DNA of 55,126 nucleotides from CAZAQV01 sp964487255 (GCA_964487255.1 CAZAQV010000036.1:1-55126); one strand, 5' to 3'; positions 8,143-17,526 are shown, counted from the first letter of the stretch. Program-made: numbers and translations. The notes: generated by a model from the sequence alone, not told the origin.

Positions 8143-9545
8143 CACGGACACACGCGGACGGGTCGGATGGCGTCCGCACGCACCAGTCCGAGCTGTCCAT
8201 TGCTGTTATCGCCCCAACAGTAGACGAAACCGCTGGTCGTAATCCCGCACGTCGTCGCCGAGCCGTGCGCGTCGACCTGCGCGAAGGACAGGCCTTGCAC
8301 CAAGACCGGTGCGGTCGCTGGCCCGCCGCCCGTACCAAGCTGACCTTGGCCGTTCGACCCCCAGCAATAGAGGGCACCACCGGTTTTGATCGCGCACGAG
8401 TGGAGGCTACCCGCAGACACCATGTCCCAGTCGGTGTCGGTTCCCACTTGCGTCGGGGCATTTTTCGCGGCTTTGCTACCGGTACCGAGTTGGCCCACTC
8501 CGTTCGACCCCCAGCAATAGAGTTCGTCTGCTTCACTCACGCCACAGGCATGAAACGAGCCTGTAGAAATGCTGGTCCAGGTAGTACTTCCGGCGATGTT
8601 GAGCGGTGTGCTTGAACTGCTCGGTGTGTCCGAACCCGTGCCCAGGACACCCGAACTGTTGCTGCCCCAGCATTGCCCTTTCGCGTCCGCAGACAACACG
8701 CCACAGCTGTGTCCGCCCCCCGTACTCACCAGTGAAAACGTATCACCGACGAGTGACGGTGCGTTTTCGTCCATCGTGTCGCCATTGCCAAGGCGCCCCG
8801 AGGCGCCATGTCCCCAGCAGTACGTGTCGCCACCACGAATCGCGCAAGCGTTGAAAGAACCCACGCTCAGGTTGCTCCAGCCACTTTGGTCGCCCACACG
8901 AGAAGGTGTCGCGACGTCACCGCCCGTCGCTGCACCATCGCCAAGTCGGCCGTATTGATCGTGCCCCCAACAGTAGAGTTCGCCCGCAGCGCGAATACCG
9001 CAGGTATAGTCGACACCGGCATCCACCTCTATCCAGTCCTTGTTGCTCCCCACTTGTTGGGCCTGATGGCGCCCACCGCCAGCCGTGCCATCGCCGAGCT
9101 GCCCGTGGTCGTCGCGTCCCCAGCAAAAGAGTGCATCGTCGCTACGAATCGCACACACATGATTGGAGCCTACGGTAATGACGTCAAACTCAGCACTGCT
9201 CGTGCAGGGCTCGATGGGATCAGGGATCATTGCGTCTGGTGCACCCGCTTCGAGCATCGCATCCGGAAGCGACGCATCGGGGAGACTTGAGTCCGCGACC
9301 GCACCGTCTACGAGCGCCCCATCGACTGCGCTGTCGGGCGCGCTGCCGTCTTGGGTAATCCGGGCGTCGGTTCCGGCTTCCATCGGTGGCAGCTGGCCGT
9401 CCATGCGCGCGTCGCGAAGCGTCTGTCCGTCAGAACCACCATCGCTTACGATCCCGCGCCCGTCATCGTCGCAAGAGCAGGCTGCGAGCGGGCACACCAA
9501 CGACACCCAGATCAGCTTTCGGACAATGGGAGGCAGTACAAACAT
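8142..9545 (-). CDS. RCC1-repeat lipoprotein
   Basis: 467 residues with a lipoprotein signal (LVCPLAACSCDDD, lipid-accepting Cys near residue 23). An Asp/Gly/Ala-rich linker with repeated DGA/DA motifs runs to about residue 110. Seven RCC1-type repeats then form a probable beta-propeller, each with a C-x-I/V-x5-L/Y-CWG-x5-G-x-LG-x-G core (for example ELYCWGHDQYGRLGDG, ALYCWGSNGQGQLGTG). Two cysteines recur in each blade and may form disulfides. Surface location is expected and function unknown; such proteins are common in myxobacteria. Its stop overlaps the ATG of the MetX-Hom gene (TGATG), which is odd for an exported protein and may be read-through coupling rather than shared function. Confidence 0.9.
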   Translation of the reverse strand: MFVLPPIVRKLIWVSLVCPLAACSCDDDGRGIVSDGGSDGQTLRDARMDGQLPPMEAGTDARITQDGSAPDSAVDGALVDGAVADSSLPDASLPDAMLEAGAPDAMIPDPIEPCTSSAEFDVITVGSNHVCAIRSDDALFCWGRDDHGQLGDGTAGGGRHQAQQVGSNKDWIEVDAGVDYTCGIRAAGELYCWGHDQYGRLGDGAATGGDVATPSRVGDQSGWSNLSVGSFNACAIRGGDTYCWGHGASGRLGNGDTMDENAPSLVGDTFSLVSTGGGHSCGVLSADAKGQCWGSNSSGVLGTGSDTPSSSSTPLNIAGSTTWTSISTGSFHACGVSEADELYCWGSNGVGQLGTGSKAAKNAPTQVGTDTDWDMVSAGSLHSCAIKTGGALYCWGSNGQGQLGTGGGPATAPVLVQGLSFAQVDAHGSATTCGITTSGFVYCWGDNSNGQLGLVRADAIRPVRVCP

Positions 9546-9608
9546 CCCCTGCGTTTGTGCGGTTTGCGCCGAGTCGTCAAGCCAATCCGGAGTGCGGACG
9601 ATGATTTT

Positions 9609-10763
9609 TCAGAGGAAACCCTTCATGTAGCCATCGTCATCGATGGCGTCGGCATGAACGCTCGCGCGAAGCGGCTTAAACGTGTCGAGCATGACAGCCA
9701 GCTCGTCGGTACGGGTTGTGCCCAAACTCGCTTCATAGGCGCCGGGGTGTGGCCCGTGCGATAGCCCCATCGGGTGATAGGAAATCGACCCAGGCCCCAC
9801 TCCTTTGCGAGACGTGAAATTTCCGCTCACGTAAAAAAGAACTTCTTCGCAGTCAACGCTGGCGTGCGGGTAGGGACACGGCACCGCTTTTTCATGAAAG
9901 TCGACCACACGCGGCACAAACGAACAGATAAGCGCACCCCGCGCGGCAAAGGTACCATGCCAGTCGGGTGGTAAATGAACGAGCCCCGCCCGCGGCTGGA
10001 AGTTCAAAATGGGAAACACCCACGGATAGACGCTGCCGTCCCAACCAACCACGTCAAGGGGCGAGTGCGGCACGGAAAACGCCGTAAGCACGTGGTCGCG
10101 CTTGACCAACACATGGCGGATCTGCTCGTCGAGCGGACCGACAAACTCGGGCAAGCGAAAATCGCGGTGGCAATAGGGCGCGTCCATCCGCAGCTGGCCG
10201 ACCGGGTTTCGCCACTTCGGAATCAAGCCCGCGCCACCGAGGCACTCCATGCGAAACCAATGTTGCGCCGCACCTTCGTCGAGTATGAAGCGGTGCACGG
10301 TGCCCTTGGGCACCATCAGGTAGTCGTTGCTCTCGAAGCGAACATCGCCGAGCTCGCTGCGGAGCGTGCCCCCCCCTTCGAGAATAAAGTAAACGTCGTC
10401 ACCATCGGCATTGCTCAGATAGTGCGCGTCACTTTGGGCCGGGCGCGGACACGAGATCACAACGTCGTCACTAAAGAGCAGCGGAATGGACGCCTCCCAC
10501 GCTGTCCTGCCCTCGGCCAACGACTTGCTCTGAAGGTGTCGCTTGCGAAGTGGCTGCGTCAAGCTCGCCTCGAGCGACGCAAGCGTGTACGGCGCGTCTA
10601 CCACCTGGTGGAGGTGCGGACGAAACTTGCGGTAAGCGATGGTGTACGGGCCATCGAAACCCTGGCGCGTAATGCAGTGCTCAAAATAAAGCAACCCGGT
10701 CGCATCGCGGTGCTCGATATGATGCTTGGGCGGAACGTCACCCACGACCAAGCGCTCAAGCAC
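9609..10763 (-). CDS. hmgA: Homogentisate 1,2-dioxygenase
   Basis: About 384 residues, matching the shorter bacterial form. It opens the aromatic ring of homogentisate to maleylacetoacetate with non-haem Fe(II). The iron ligands are visible as HASVDCE (His and Glu six apart, as in the human enzyme) and the His of GLSHGPHPG. ERLVVGDVPPKHHIEHRD at the N-terminus is typical. I prefer the GTG at 10763 because GAGG lies six bases upstream; an in-frame TTG at 10775 is the alternative. It is the last gene of the fah-maiA-hpd-hmgA operon, 33 bases after hpd. Confidence 0.95.
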   Translation of the reverse strand: MLERLVVGDVPPKHHIEHRDATGLLYFEHCITRQGFDGPYTIAYRKFRPHLHQVVDAPYTLASLEASLTQPLRKRHLQSKSLAEGRTAWEASIPLLFSDDVVISCPRPAQSDAHYLSNADGDDVYFILEGGGTLRSELGDVRFESNDYLMVPKGTVHRFILDEGAAQHWFRMECLGGAGLIPKWRNPVGQLRMDAPYCHRDFRLPEFVGPLDEQIRHVLVKRDHVLTAFSVPHSPLDVVGWDGSVYPWVFPILNFQPRAGLVHLPPDWHGTFAARGALICSFVPRVVDFHEKAVPCPYPHASVDCEEVLFYVSGNFTSRKGVGPGSISYHPMGLSHGPHPGAYEASLGTTRTDELAVMLDTFKPLRASVHADAIDDDGYMKGFL

Positions 10764-10796
10764 GCGACGCCTCAAAAAATGTCGACTGAACGCGGA

Positions 10797-11945
10797 TCAC
10801 ACCCGCTTCTCCGAAATCTGCTGACGCTCGATGCTTTCGAAGAGTGCGCGGAAGTTTCCACCGCCGAAACCGTTGTCACCCTTTCGTTGGATCACTTCGA
10901 AGAAGAAAGGCCCCGCTTCACGCTCCTCGTGCGTGCCTGCGGAGTCCTGCAAGAAGATTTGCAGCAGGTATTTGTGCTTCTCTTCGCCGTCGATCAAGAT
11001 CTCGAGTTCGCGCAAGGTCTCGATGTCTTCGTCGATCGCCTCGATACCTGAGTCGCGGATACGGTCGGGAAGTGCATCGTAATACGTGCCCGGTGTCGGC
11101 ATAAAGCCCACGCCACGCTCGCGCAGACCGCGAACGCACGGGATAATCTCTTTGACCGCAAGCGCAACGTGTTGGATGCCGTCGCCCCGGTTGTCCTCGG
11201 CGAAGACATTGATCTGGGAGCGCTTGAAAAACGGGCGCATTGGTTCGTTGTTCGCAAACTTGGCGCCAGAGTTTCTATCCCAGTACACGCGTGAGCGAAG
11301 GCCTGAGCCATCTGTGCCGCCGGGCTTGACGTCCTCGGTGTGAAACTGGATGCCCCAATATGCTTCGAAACCGAGCACGTGTTCGAGCCACAACAGCGCG
11401 GGCGACATGGTCTCAAAGTTCGATGTGATGTGGTCAAAGTGAGTAAAACCAAAGCGATTCTTTCCGCCTTTGGGCTCGGCATGCATTTTCATGCCAGGAA
11501 CCGGTGGCGCATACCCGCGCCGCTCGACGAAGCGAAAAGTCGATGAACCAAACGGCGTTGTGATGGAGAAGGTGCGCAGCAGCCCATCGCCCTCACGGTA
11601 GTCCTCGATTTCAGAGATGGGCGTTCCACCGCGCTGATCGAGCAACTCGAAGGCTTTTTCGATGTCCTCGACCTCGAAGATGATCGTGCCCACGCCGTCA
11701 GGGTGCTTTTGGAGCCAACGCCAAGCCCGACTCCCCTCGCCGACCGGTGCCGAGCAGATCACGGTGCAGTTACCAGCTTGAAAAGCGAGTGCCTTCTGCT
11801 TGCTGCGCGCAACCATCTCGTCGGTGCTCGCGCCAATCTCCGCGAAATCGAGTTGGTCGCAATAGAAGCGGCGGCTGCGTTCCAAGTCGTGAACATAGTA
11901 GTGAATAGATTCGATCTTTTTGATGCCGATGGATTGGGCGCTCAT
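10797..11945 (-). CDS. hpd: 4-Hydroxyphenylpyruvate dioxygenase
   Basis: 382 residues, the usual length. It converts 4-hydroxyphenylpyruvate to homogentisate using Fe(II). The two vicinal-oxygen-chelate halves are present, and the iron triad is His172 (FTHFDHITSN), His259 (GIQHVALAV) and Glu350 (GPFFFEVIQRKG). The conserved C-terminal motif GFGGGNFRALFESIE closes the active site. The ATG at 11945 has GGAGAAA just upstream and overlaps the maiA stop as ATGA. The enzyme feeds homogentisate to HmgA encoded next. Confidence 0.96.
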   Translation of the reverse strand: MSAQSIGIKKIESIHYYVHDLERSRRFYCDQLDFAEIGASTDEMVARSKQKALAFQAGNCTVICSAPVGEGSRAWRWLQKHPDGVGTIIFEVEDIEKAFELLDQRGGTPISEIEDYREGDGLLRTFSITTPFGSSTFRFVERRGYAPPVPGMKMHAEPKGGKNRFGFTHFDHITSNFETMSPALLWLEHVLGFEAYWGIQFHTEDVKPGGTDGSGLRSRVYWDRNSGAKFANNEPMRPFFKRSQINVFAEDNRGDGIQHVALAVKEIIPCVRGLRERGVGFMPTPGTYYDALPDRIRDSGIEAIDEDIETLRELEILIDGEEKHKYLLQIFLQDSAGTHEEREAGPFFFEVIQRKGDNGFGGGNFRALFESIERQQISEKRV

Positions 11946-12607
11946 GACTTTCTCCTTGCAGGCGCATCGGGTTGCGCGTCGGGATGCGCAGCCTCAAAAG
12001 CCGGCAAATCTTGGCACGCTCGCTCGGCCTCGAGCAAGCGGGGAAAATGCGCCATCGAAAGCTCGTAACGTCGCGCGTTATAGAGCTGAGGCACTAGAAA
12101 CAGGTCCGCGACGGTCGGCGCATCCCCAAAAAGGAAGGGTCCGTTTTCGTTGCCAAGCTGTCGCTCGAGCGCGCGCAAGCCGCGATCGATCCAAGTCGCA
12201 GCCCACGCAGCCCGATCAAGACCCGCAGATTCGAGGTGCTGGAGCACAGCGAGGTTTTGCAGCGGTTGGATACCCGCATTGATGAGTTCGGCAGCGGACA
12301 AGACACGTCCGCGGGTAAAGCTGTCCTTCGGCAGCAACGCTGGGTGCGCGAAACAGTCTTCAAGCAACAAGATGATGGCCATCGACTGGCCCAAACGGCA
12401 AATGACCCCTTCGTCGTCTTGCCACTCTAAAACCGGGACCTGGCCGATGGGGTGAATGTTCGTGAATGTTTCTTTGCGCTGCTCACCGCCATCGCGCACC
12501 AGGTGAACCGGTACGGACTCGAACACAATACCCTTGAGCTGGAGTGCAATGCGCACTCGCCAGCTGCACGAGCTGCGCCAGTAAGTGTAGAGCCGAACGT
12601 TTTTCAT
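11942..12607 (-). CDS. maiA: Maleylacetoacetate isomerase (zeta-class glutathione S-transferase)
   Basis: 221 residues. The N-terminal thioredoxin-like domain carries the zeta-GST active-site motif YTYWRSSCSWRVRIAL; the C-terminal helical domain includes LAEREL-type sequences and ends in a basic tail. It isomerises maleylacetoacetate to fumarylacetoacetate with glutathione. The start at 12607 overlaps the stop of the fah gene (ATGA); the longer upstream frame is only the antisense shadow of that gene. The stop overlaps the hpd start in the same way, indicating tight translational coupling through the pathway. Confidence 0.93.
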   Translation of the reverse strand: MKNVRLYTYWRSSCSWRVRIALQLKGIVFESVPVHLVRDGGEQRKETFTNIHPIGQVPVLEWQDDEGVICRLGQSMAIILLLEDCFAHPALLPKDSFTRGRVLSAAELINAGIQPLQNLAVLQHLESAGLDRAAWAATWIDRGLRALERQLGNENGPFLFGDAPTVADLFLVPQLYNARRYELSMAHFPRLLEAERACQDLPAFEAAHPDAQPDAPARRKS

Positions 12608-13581
12608 GCTCCCGTCTCGGATTGGACGACCTTTTGCGCGATGCGCCCGAAGATGCTCTGCCCAGCGTCGTCGAGCATCTCGAGTTCCACGCGGTCGCCG
12701 TCCTTTAAGAAAGGTGTCTTGAACTCGCCGCTGTCGATCTTTTCGCGCATGCGACGCTCGGCCAAACACGAAATGCCCCGCTCGGGGTCCTCGTTGGAGA
12801 CCGTTCCGCTTCCCACGATGGTGCCCGCGGTAAAAGAGCGTGTCTTGCAGATGTGCTCGATCAGCTCGAAGAAGGAAAAGTGCATCTCCGGACCGGCGTG
12901 TGGGTCGCCTACGAGTTTATCGTTGACACTGCTGCGAAGCTTGTGGTGAAGGCGTCCCTCGCGCCACGCGTCACCCAGCTCGTCGGGCGTGACGGCAAAT
13001 GGCGAGAACGCGGTCGACGGCTTCGAGTTGAAAAAGCCAAAGCTCTTTTTGAGCTCGGCAGGGATGAGGTTGCGGAGCGTGATGTCGTTGGCCAGCATGA
13101 CGAGGCGGATGTACTTGTCCGCTTCGCCCGCCTTGGTCCCCTGGGGCGTATCGCCGAGCACCACGCATATCTCGGCCTCGAAGTCGAGCCCCCACTCCGG
13201 GTCCACCAGTGGAATGTCGTCCGTCGGTGCCAAAAACGTCCCGGACCCGCCTTGGTAGACGAGCGGGTCGGTACGAAGCGTGTCGGGCGGCTCCGCGCCA
13301 CGCGCCTTTCGAACGAGCACAATATGGTTGATGAACGCGGAGCCATCAACCCACTCGTAGGCGCGGGGAAGTGGTGAATGAAGTGTTGTCGGGTCGAGCG
13401 CTTGGCCCGCGCCATCGCCAAGCGAGGCGCTCAGGGACCGCAACTTCGGCTCCGCGGTCTGCCAATCGTCGAGCGCAGCCTGAAGCGTCGCAACCGGCGC
13501 CTTTTCAAAGCGCTTTCCATCCGCTGAGACAACGATGAGCTGCCCGTCCCGCGTACCATTTTTGAGCGTAGCCAATTTCAT
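12604..13581 (-). CDS. Fumarylacetoacetate hydrolase family protein (fumarylacetoacetase)
   Basis: 325 residues, of the shorter bacterial two-domain FAH type beginning MKLATLKNGTRDGQLIVV. The C-terminal FAH fold shows the metal-binding acidic residues in EWGLDFEAEICVVLGD and the glycine-rich SFTAGTIVGSGTVSNED segment. It splits fumarylacetoacetate into fumarate and acetoacetate, the last step of tyrosine breakdown. It is the first gene of the four-gene operon and starts at the ATG at 13581. No strong ribosome site or promoter is recognisable in the 50 bases before it. Context makes the substrate assignment firm for an otherwise broad family. Confidence 0.93.
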   Translation of the reverse strand: MKLATLKNGTRDGQLIVVSADGKRFEKAPVATLQAALDDWQTAEPKLRSLSASLGDGAGQALDPTTLHSPLPRAYEWVDGSAFINHIVLVRKARGAEPPDTLRTDPLVYQGGSGTFLAPTDDIPLVDPEWGLDFEAEICVVLGDTPQGTKAGEADKYIRLVMLANDITLRNLIPAELKKSFGFFNSKPSTAFSPFAVTPDELGDAWREGRLHHKLRSSVNDKLVGDPHAGPEMHFSFFELIEHICKTRSFTAGTIVGSGTVSNEDPERGISCLAERRMREKIDSGEFKTPFLKDGDRVELEMLDDAGQSIFGRIAQKVVQSETGA

Positions 13582-13630
13582 TCTGACGGCATGCTAGCGA
13601 CTGCGCCTGCCAGGTCAATAGTGAAGCTCT

Positions 13631-14959
13631 TTATCGGGTCGTAGGGCTCGCAGCTACAGATTGGCTTTCACAGCGGCGGCGTAAACGGGCGACGCGACGG
13701 GCGCTTCGTTCTTCGCCCTCGGCCGCGGCTGTCTGAAACGCATGGTCGAGAGCCTCGCGGTAACGCTTGGCACGGTGTTCGAGGTACTTCGCGTAGGCCA
13801 AGCTCGCCTCGGCGGCCAAGAGCGTGTCACGCGGAGCGTACTCGTTCGCGTGCTGCAAGTGATCTGCTTGCGCATCGAAGTTTTCGCGTTTTCGCTCGAG
13901 ACGCGCCGAGAAAAGATGCGCCCGCGTTCGCAGAGCGCGCTCGTCCGCTTGAGCCGTGCAGCGCTGCAACAAGGACAGCGCACGTTCGGCTTGTCCCCGG
14001 CGAGCACAAAGTTTGGCGAGCGCCCAAAGCTGCCCCGCGTCGAGCTTCACCTCGCGCCCCGCGCGAAACACGTGCGCGCAATGGCCCAAAAGCGCCGGAA
14101 GCGCGACCAGGTCGTGCAGGTTGTGCTCCAGGATAGGCTCGAGCAGTGCGACGTCCCGCTCGCGCAAAAAACGACGGTAAACGTCGGGAATCTCGGCGCC
14201 AGGAAGGTCATGTTCACGCCGAAAACCGAGCACGTGTCGCTCGAGCGTTTGCAGACGACGGTCCGGCAGGCGCGCCTCTTCGTGGTCGAAAAGCCGACGC
14301 GCCACGTGTAGCAAGTCGAGATGCGCTGCGGGAGTCGGACACGCGACGCGTCCCAGCAGAAAGCGAGTTCGCAGGAGCGGCCAGTCGAAACTCTTGCCAT
14401 TGAAGCTTACGAGCGTCGCACGCTGGGCCAGACGCTCCGCTAGCAAGCTGAGCGCTGCGCGCTCTTCGCTCGGGTCGAGAACGACGACCTGCAGAACCAC
14501 GAGCGAGTCGGACTCGAACCAAGAAAGGCCTGTCAAAAACGGGATCGTACCCGAGCCGCCTGCAAGTCCCGTGGTCTCCGTGTCGACGTAGAGAACCGAC
14601 TGCCCGTGTGCGTCACGCAGCGCATCGTCGAGCGCAAGGTCGGCAAGCGTGGCACCGTGAACCTCGCGCGCTGCAAACACCGGTGCATCGCCATGAACAT
14701 GCCCCAACGTCAGCGTTGTTCGGCGTACGAAAGCAGGACCGTGCGCTGTCTCGTGCTTTGTGAACGCCTCGCGCGAAGCGCATCGGTTTCGTTCGACGCG
14801 TTTTTGGCCGCGACCATGCTGCTGACGCAAACTTTGACGAAGCGCCTCGAACCGACCGTCCTCGGCTGCGTCGCTCTCGATCTGAGTGTGCGTCCCATTC
14901 ACATCACGCATGCGCGCCAAACGCGAAAGCAAGCGACGGCCTTTGTTGGTGGTGCTCAC
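13631..14959 (-). CDS. mrfB: MrfB/YprB-like DEDD exonuclease with TPR-like tail
   Basis: 442 residues. A ribonuclease-H-like 3'-5' exonuclease domain covers about 80-300. Acidic residues are Asp126 and Glu128 (LYVDTETTGLAGG), Asp192 (SFNGKSFDWPLL) and Asp283 (EHNLHDLVAL). The C-terminal third is helical with TPR-like spacing (ALAKLCARRGQAERALSLL). This matches Bacillus subtilis YprB/MrfB, which works with the YprA/MrfA helicase to repair mitomycin-type DNA damage. It starts with GTG at 14959 overlapping the helicase stop (GTGA), so the pair is translationally coupled. The N-terminal 75 residues are basic and poorly conserved. Confidence 0.88.
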   Translation of the reverse strand: MSTTNKGRRLLSRLARMRDVNGTHTQIESDAAEDGRFEALRQSLRQQHGRGQKRVERNRCASREAFTKHETAHGPAFVRRTTLTLGHVHGDAPVFAAREVHGATLADLALDDALRDAHGQSVLYVDTETTGLAGGSGTIPFLTGLSWFESDSLVVLQVVVLDPSEERAALSLLAERLAQRATLVSFNGKSFDWPLLRTRFLLGRVACPTPAAHLDLLHVARRLFDHEEARLPDRRLQTLERHVLGFRREHDLPGAEIPDVYRRFLRERDVALLEPILEHNLHDLVALPALLGHCAHVFRAGREVKLDAGQLWALAKLCARRGQAERALSLLQRCTAQADERALRTRAHLFSARLERKRENFDAQADHLQHANEYAPRDTLLAAEASLAYAKYLEHRAKRYREALDHAFQTAAAEGEERSARRVARLRRRCESQSVAASPTTR

Positions 14960-17406
14960 CGCACCTCTCCGACCGACGAAGGCGCACTCAGCATCGCGCG
15001 CAGCATCGTGCGAAGCTGCTCTTTTCGATTGATGCCATCAAGCATCGAACGAGCCTCGGTCGCGCCGGTCGCGTCGGCCTCCTGCGCGCTCACAGCGGGG
15101 CCGATACATGCCGGGCAGCCCGATTCGCAAAAGCAGTGCTCCAAAAGCGTAGCTGCTTTTCTCAACAGCCGCTCGCGTTCTTCATACACGCGTGGCGCAA
15201 GCCCGACACCACCGGGGACGGCATCGAACACGAAAATGGTTGGGTCAAAACCAGGACCGTCACCACCTTTGCCCGGCAGCTCGCCGTCATCGTGCCGGCT
15301 GCCCAGCGTGCGCCTCAAATCACGCGGGTCCACCATCAAGCCAACACAGCTCAGCAGGTGAAAGGCGTTGGCCAGGCCGCGGAGTGCATCCACCGCTTCT
15401 GCGCGAGACATGTCGAAACTTGCCAAGAGGTTCTCGGGAAACGTGAACCAACACGCCGTGGTGTGCATTTGCATTTCCGGCAAGTCGACTTCGCCGTAGC
15501 CTACGTTCTCGTGGCTATGAAACTTGATCTTTTTGTAGCCCACGACCTTTTCGATCACGCTGACTTCGCCGAGGCCAACCTCGACAGCTTCGTCGGATCG
15601 CAGGCCCAAACGCTGTAGCTCTTCGACGTCGAGAATGTTGACGCGCGTGTGGGTCATCGCCGTGGTGTAGTAATCGGGCGCCACCTTTCGCACGAACGCT
15701 TTATGGTTGTCGTAGTCGAGACGTTCGACCTGATATTGCTCGCCCGCGTGCTGATAAATGGCTTGTTCGTGGAGCATGGTGTGGACGCTGTGCCAGTCCA
15801 TCTCAGCGATGTTGATGTCGCGCTCGAGATCTACGATGACGAAGTTGTCGTCGGCCAGTGAACGAAGCGACACGTCGTTGGCGGGGTAGACCGAAGAAAT
15901 CCAGTGAAACTTCGGCCCTGCAGGCGTTTGCGAACGATGCAGCACCTCGCCATCGGCGAGATAGCCCAGCGCATCGGTCACCACATCGGTGGGCAGGTCA
16001 CCGAACGACTCCCCGGGTTCAAACGGTAGCTCAAACGCCGCACACTTGAGGTGCTGCAGCAGAATCTCGGCGTTATCGGGGTCGATGCGCGCGTGCTCGA
16101 CGTCGTTTTGCAGCAACGTTTCGGGGTTGGCGGCCACGAACTGGTCGAGCGGCATGCTCGAGGTCACAAGCAAAAGCAGACTTTCGCGCCCGCGCCGCCC
16201 AGCTCTGCCAAAACGCTGCCACAGCGATGCCATCGAGCCCGGGTAGCCTGCGCACACCACCGCATCGAGCGCACCGACATCGATGCCAAGCTCAAGCGCG
16301 TTGGTCGCGACCACACAACGAATACGCCCGTCTCGCAAGTCGCGCTCGATCTGGCGTCGTTCGTTCGGTAGATAGCCCCCGCGGTAAGCTTGAATGCTCT
16401 GCGGGTCGATGTCGTCTTTTCGTAGACGGTCACGCAAGTACTTGAGCATGACTTCAACACCGTTACGCGATTGACCGAATACCAATGTCGCCACCTCGGC
16501 CCGCACCAAGTCCGCCGTGAGCCGCACGGCGCTCTTTTGATAGTTGGCACGAATGCCGAGCTCCGCATTGACCACCGGAGGGTTGTACACGACGAGCCGC
16601 CTATCGCTTTGCGGCGCACCGCTCTGCAGCACACCACGAACGGGCTCACCAAGCATGCGCGAAGCGTGCTCCTCAGGGTTGCCGATGGTCGCAGACGCAA
16701 ACGCGAACGTCGGCGCGGAGCCGTGAAAGGCACAAATGCGTTTGAGGCGCCGAATGACGTTGGCCAAATGAGAACCGAAGACGCCGCGGTAGCTGTGCAG
16801 CTCGTCGATGACCACGTAGCGAAGCCCCGAGAAGAACCGAGCCCAATTGCTGTGATGCGGGAGAATGCCCGCGTGCAGCATGTCCGGGTTCGAAAGAATG
16901 ACCGCACTCTGCTCGCGCGCCGCGCGCCGCGCGTCACCCGGCGTATCGCCGTCGTAGGTCACCGCGCCCTGCGCGATACTTGCCTCACGCAGCAACTGAC
17001 AAAGCACCGACTCCTGGTCGCGCGAAAGCGCCTTGGTCGGAAAGAGGTAGAGCGCACGCGCGGAGCGATCTTGGCTCAGCGCCTCAAGCACCGGCAGGTT
17101 GTAGCAAAGACTCTTGCCCGAGGCCGTCGGGGTCGCGATGACCGTGTGTTGTCCCGCGCGCAACGCTGAGTAGGCCTCATGCTGGTGGCTGAAGAGCGCA
17201 TCGATGCCACGACGCTCCAAGGTCGAGCGAAGCGCTGGCGGCAGAGCGCTGGGCAGCGCGGCGGGCTGCGCTCCGCGACCGCTCACCCACGCGTCGAGGC
17301 CAAAACGCTCGTTTCGGCCACTCCACTCGGACCAAACGGCCTCTAGTCCACGCGCCTTTGCCCAGGGCGCTGGCCGCCGAGCAAACTCCGGCTCACTGCT
17401 GATCAT
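14956..17406 (-). CDS. mrfA: MrfA/YprA-like superfamily 2 DNA helicase (DUF1998)
   Basis: 816 residues. Walker A is ATPTASGKSL (91-100), Walker B is VVIDELHSYRG (DELH at 201-204), and motif VI is in LWQRFGRAGRRGRESLL. Near the C-terminus a DUF1998 zinc-binding Cys cluster, HCFCESGCPACIGP, matches the four-Cys site described for B. subtilis MrfA. The family translocates 3' to 5' on DNA and acts with MrfB in a UvrA-independent repair route for mitomycin adducts. I use the ATG at 17406 (MISSEPEF); longer in-frame starts exist but enter the terminator region. A rho-independent terminator for the previous lipoprotein gene lies just upstream, so this pair probably has its own promoter. Confidence 0.9.
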   Translation of the reverse strand: MISSEPEFARRPAPWAKARGLEAVWSEWSGRNERFGLDAWVSGRGAQPAALPSALPPALRSTLERRGIDALFSHQHEAYSALRAGQHTVIATPTASGKSLCYNLPVLEALSQDRSARALYLFPTKALSRDQESVLCQLLREASIAQGAVTYDGDTPGDARRAAREQSAVILSNPDMLHAGILPHHSNWARFFSGLRYVVIDELHSYRGVFGSHLANVIRRLKRICAFHGSAPTFAFASATIGNPEEHASRMLGEPVRGVLQSGAPQSDRRLVVYNPPVVNAELGIRANYQKSAVRLTADLVRAEVATLVFGQSRNGVEVMLKYLRDRLRKDDIDPQSIQAYRGGYLPNERRQIERDLRDGRIRCVVATNALELGIDVGALDAVVCAGYPGSMASLWQRFGRAGRRGRESLLLLVTSSMPLDQFVAANPETLLQNDVEHARIDPDNAEILLQHLKCAAFELPFEPGESFGDLPTDVVTDALGYLADGEVLHRSQTPAGPKFHWISSVYPANDVSLRSLADDNFVIVDLERDINIAEMDWHSVHTMLHEQAIYQHAGEQYQVERLDYDNHKAFVRKVAPDYYTTAMTHTRVNILDVEELQRLGLRSDEAVEVGLGEVSVIEKVVGYKKIKFHSHENVGYGEVDLPEMQMHTTACWFTFPENLLASFDMSRAEAVDALRGLANAFHLLSCVGLMVDPRDLRRTLGSRHDDGELPGKGGDGPGFDPTIFVFDAVPGGVGLAPRVYEERERLLRKAATLLEHCFCESGCPACIGPAVSAQEADATGATEARSMLDGINRKEQLRTMLRAMLSAPSSVGEVR

Positions 17407-17469
17407 GCGGCCACTGTACATCCGTTCCGAAAACCGGGCTACTATTTGACGCCTGCGTCCATGTCGCAA

Positions 17470-17502
17470 GAGAAAAAGGGCCACCGCTGCTGCGGCGACC
17501 CT
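17470..17502 (-). terminator. Rho-independent terminator for the lipoprotein gene at 17527-18603
   Basis: Read on the minus strand, AGGGTCGCCGC, loop AGCA, GCGGTGGCCCT forms an 11-bp stem (two G-U pairs) at 17502-17477, followed directly by TTTTTCTCTT. It begins 25 bases after the upstream gene's stop. Confidence 0.88.
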
Positions 17503-17526
17503 CGTTCGTGTGTACGGAGCCTGCGT

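Noticed and set aside
9975..11051. 358-aa plus-strand frame
   Set aside because: It is antisense to hmgA and hpd, whose iron-binding residues are unambiguous.
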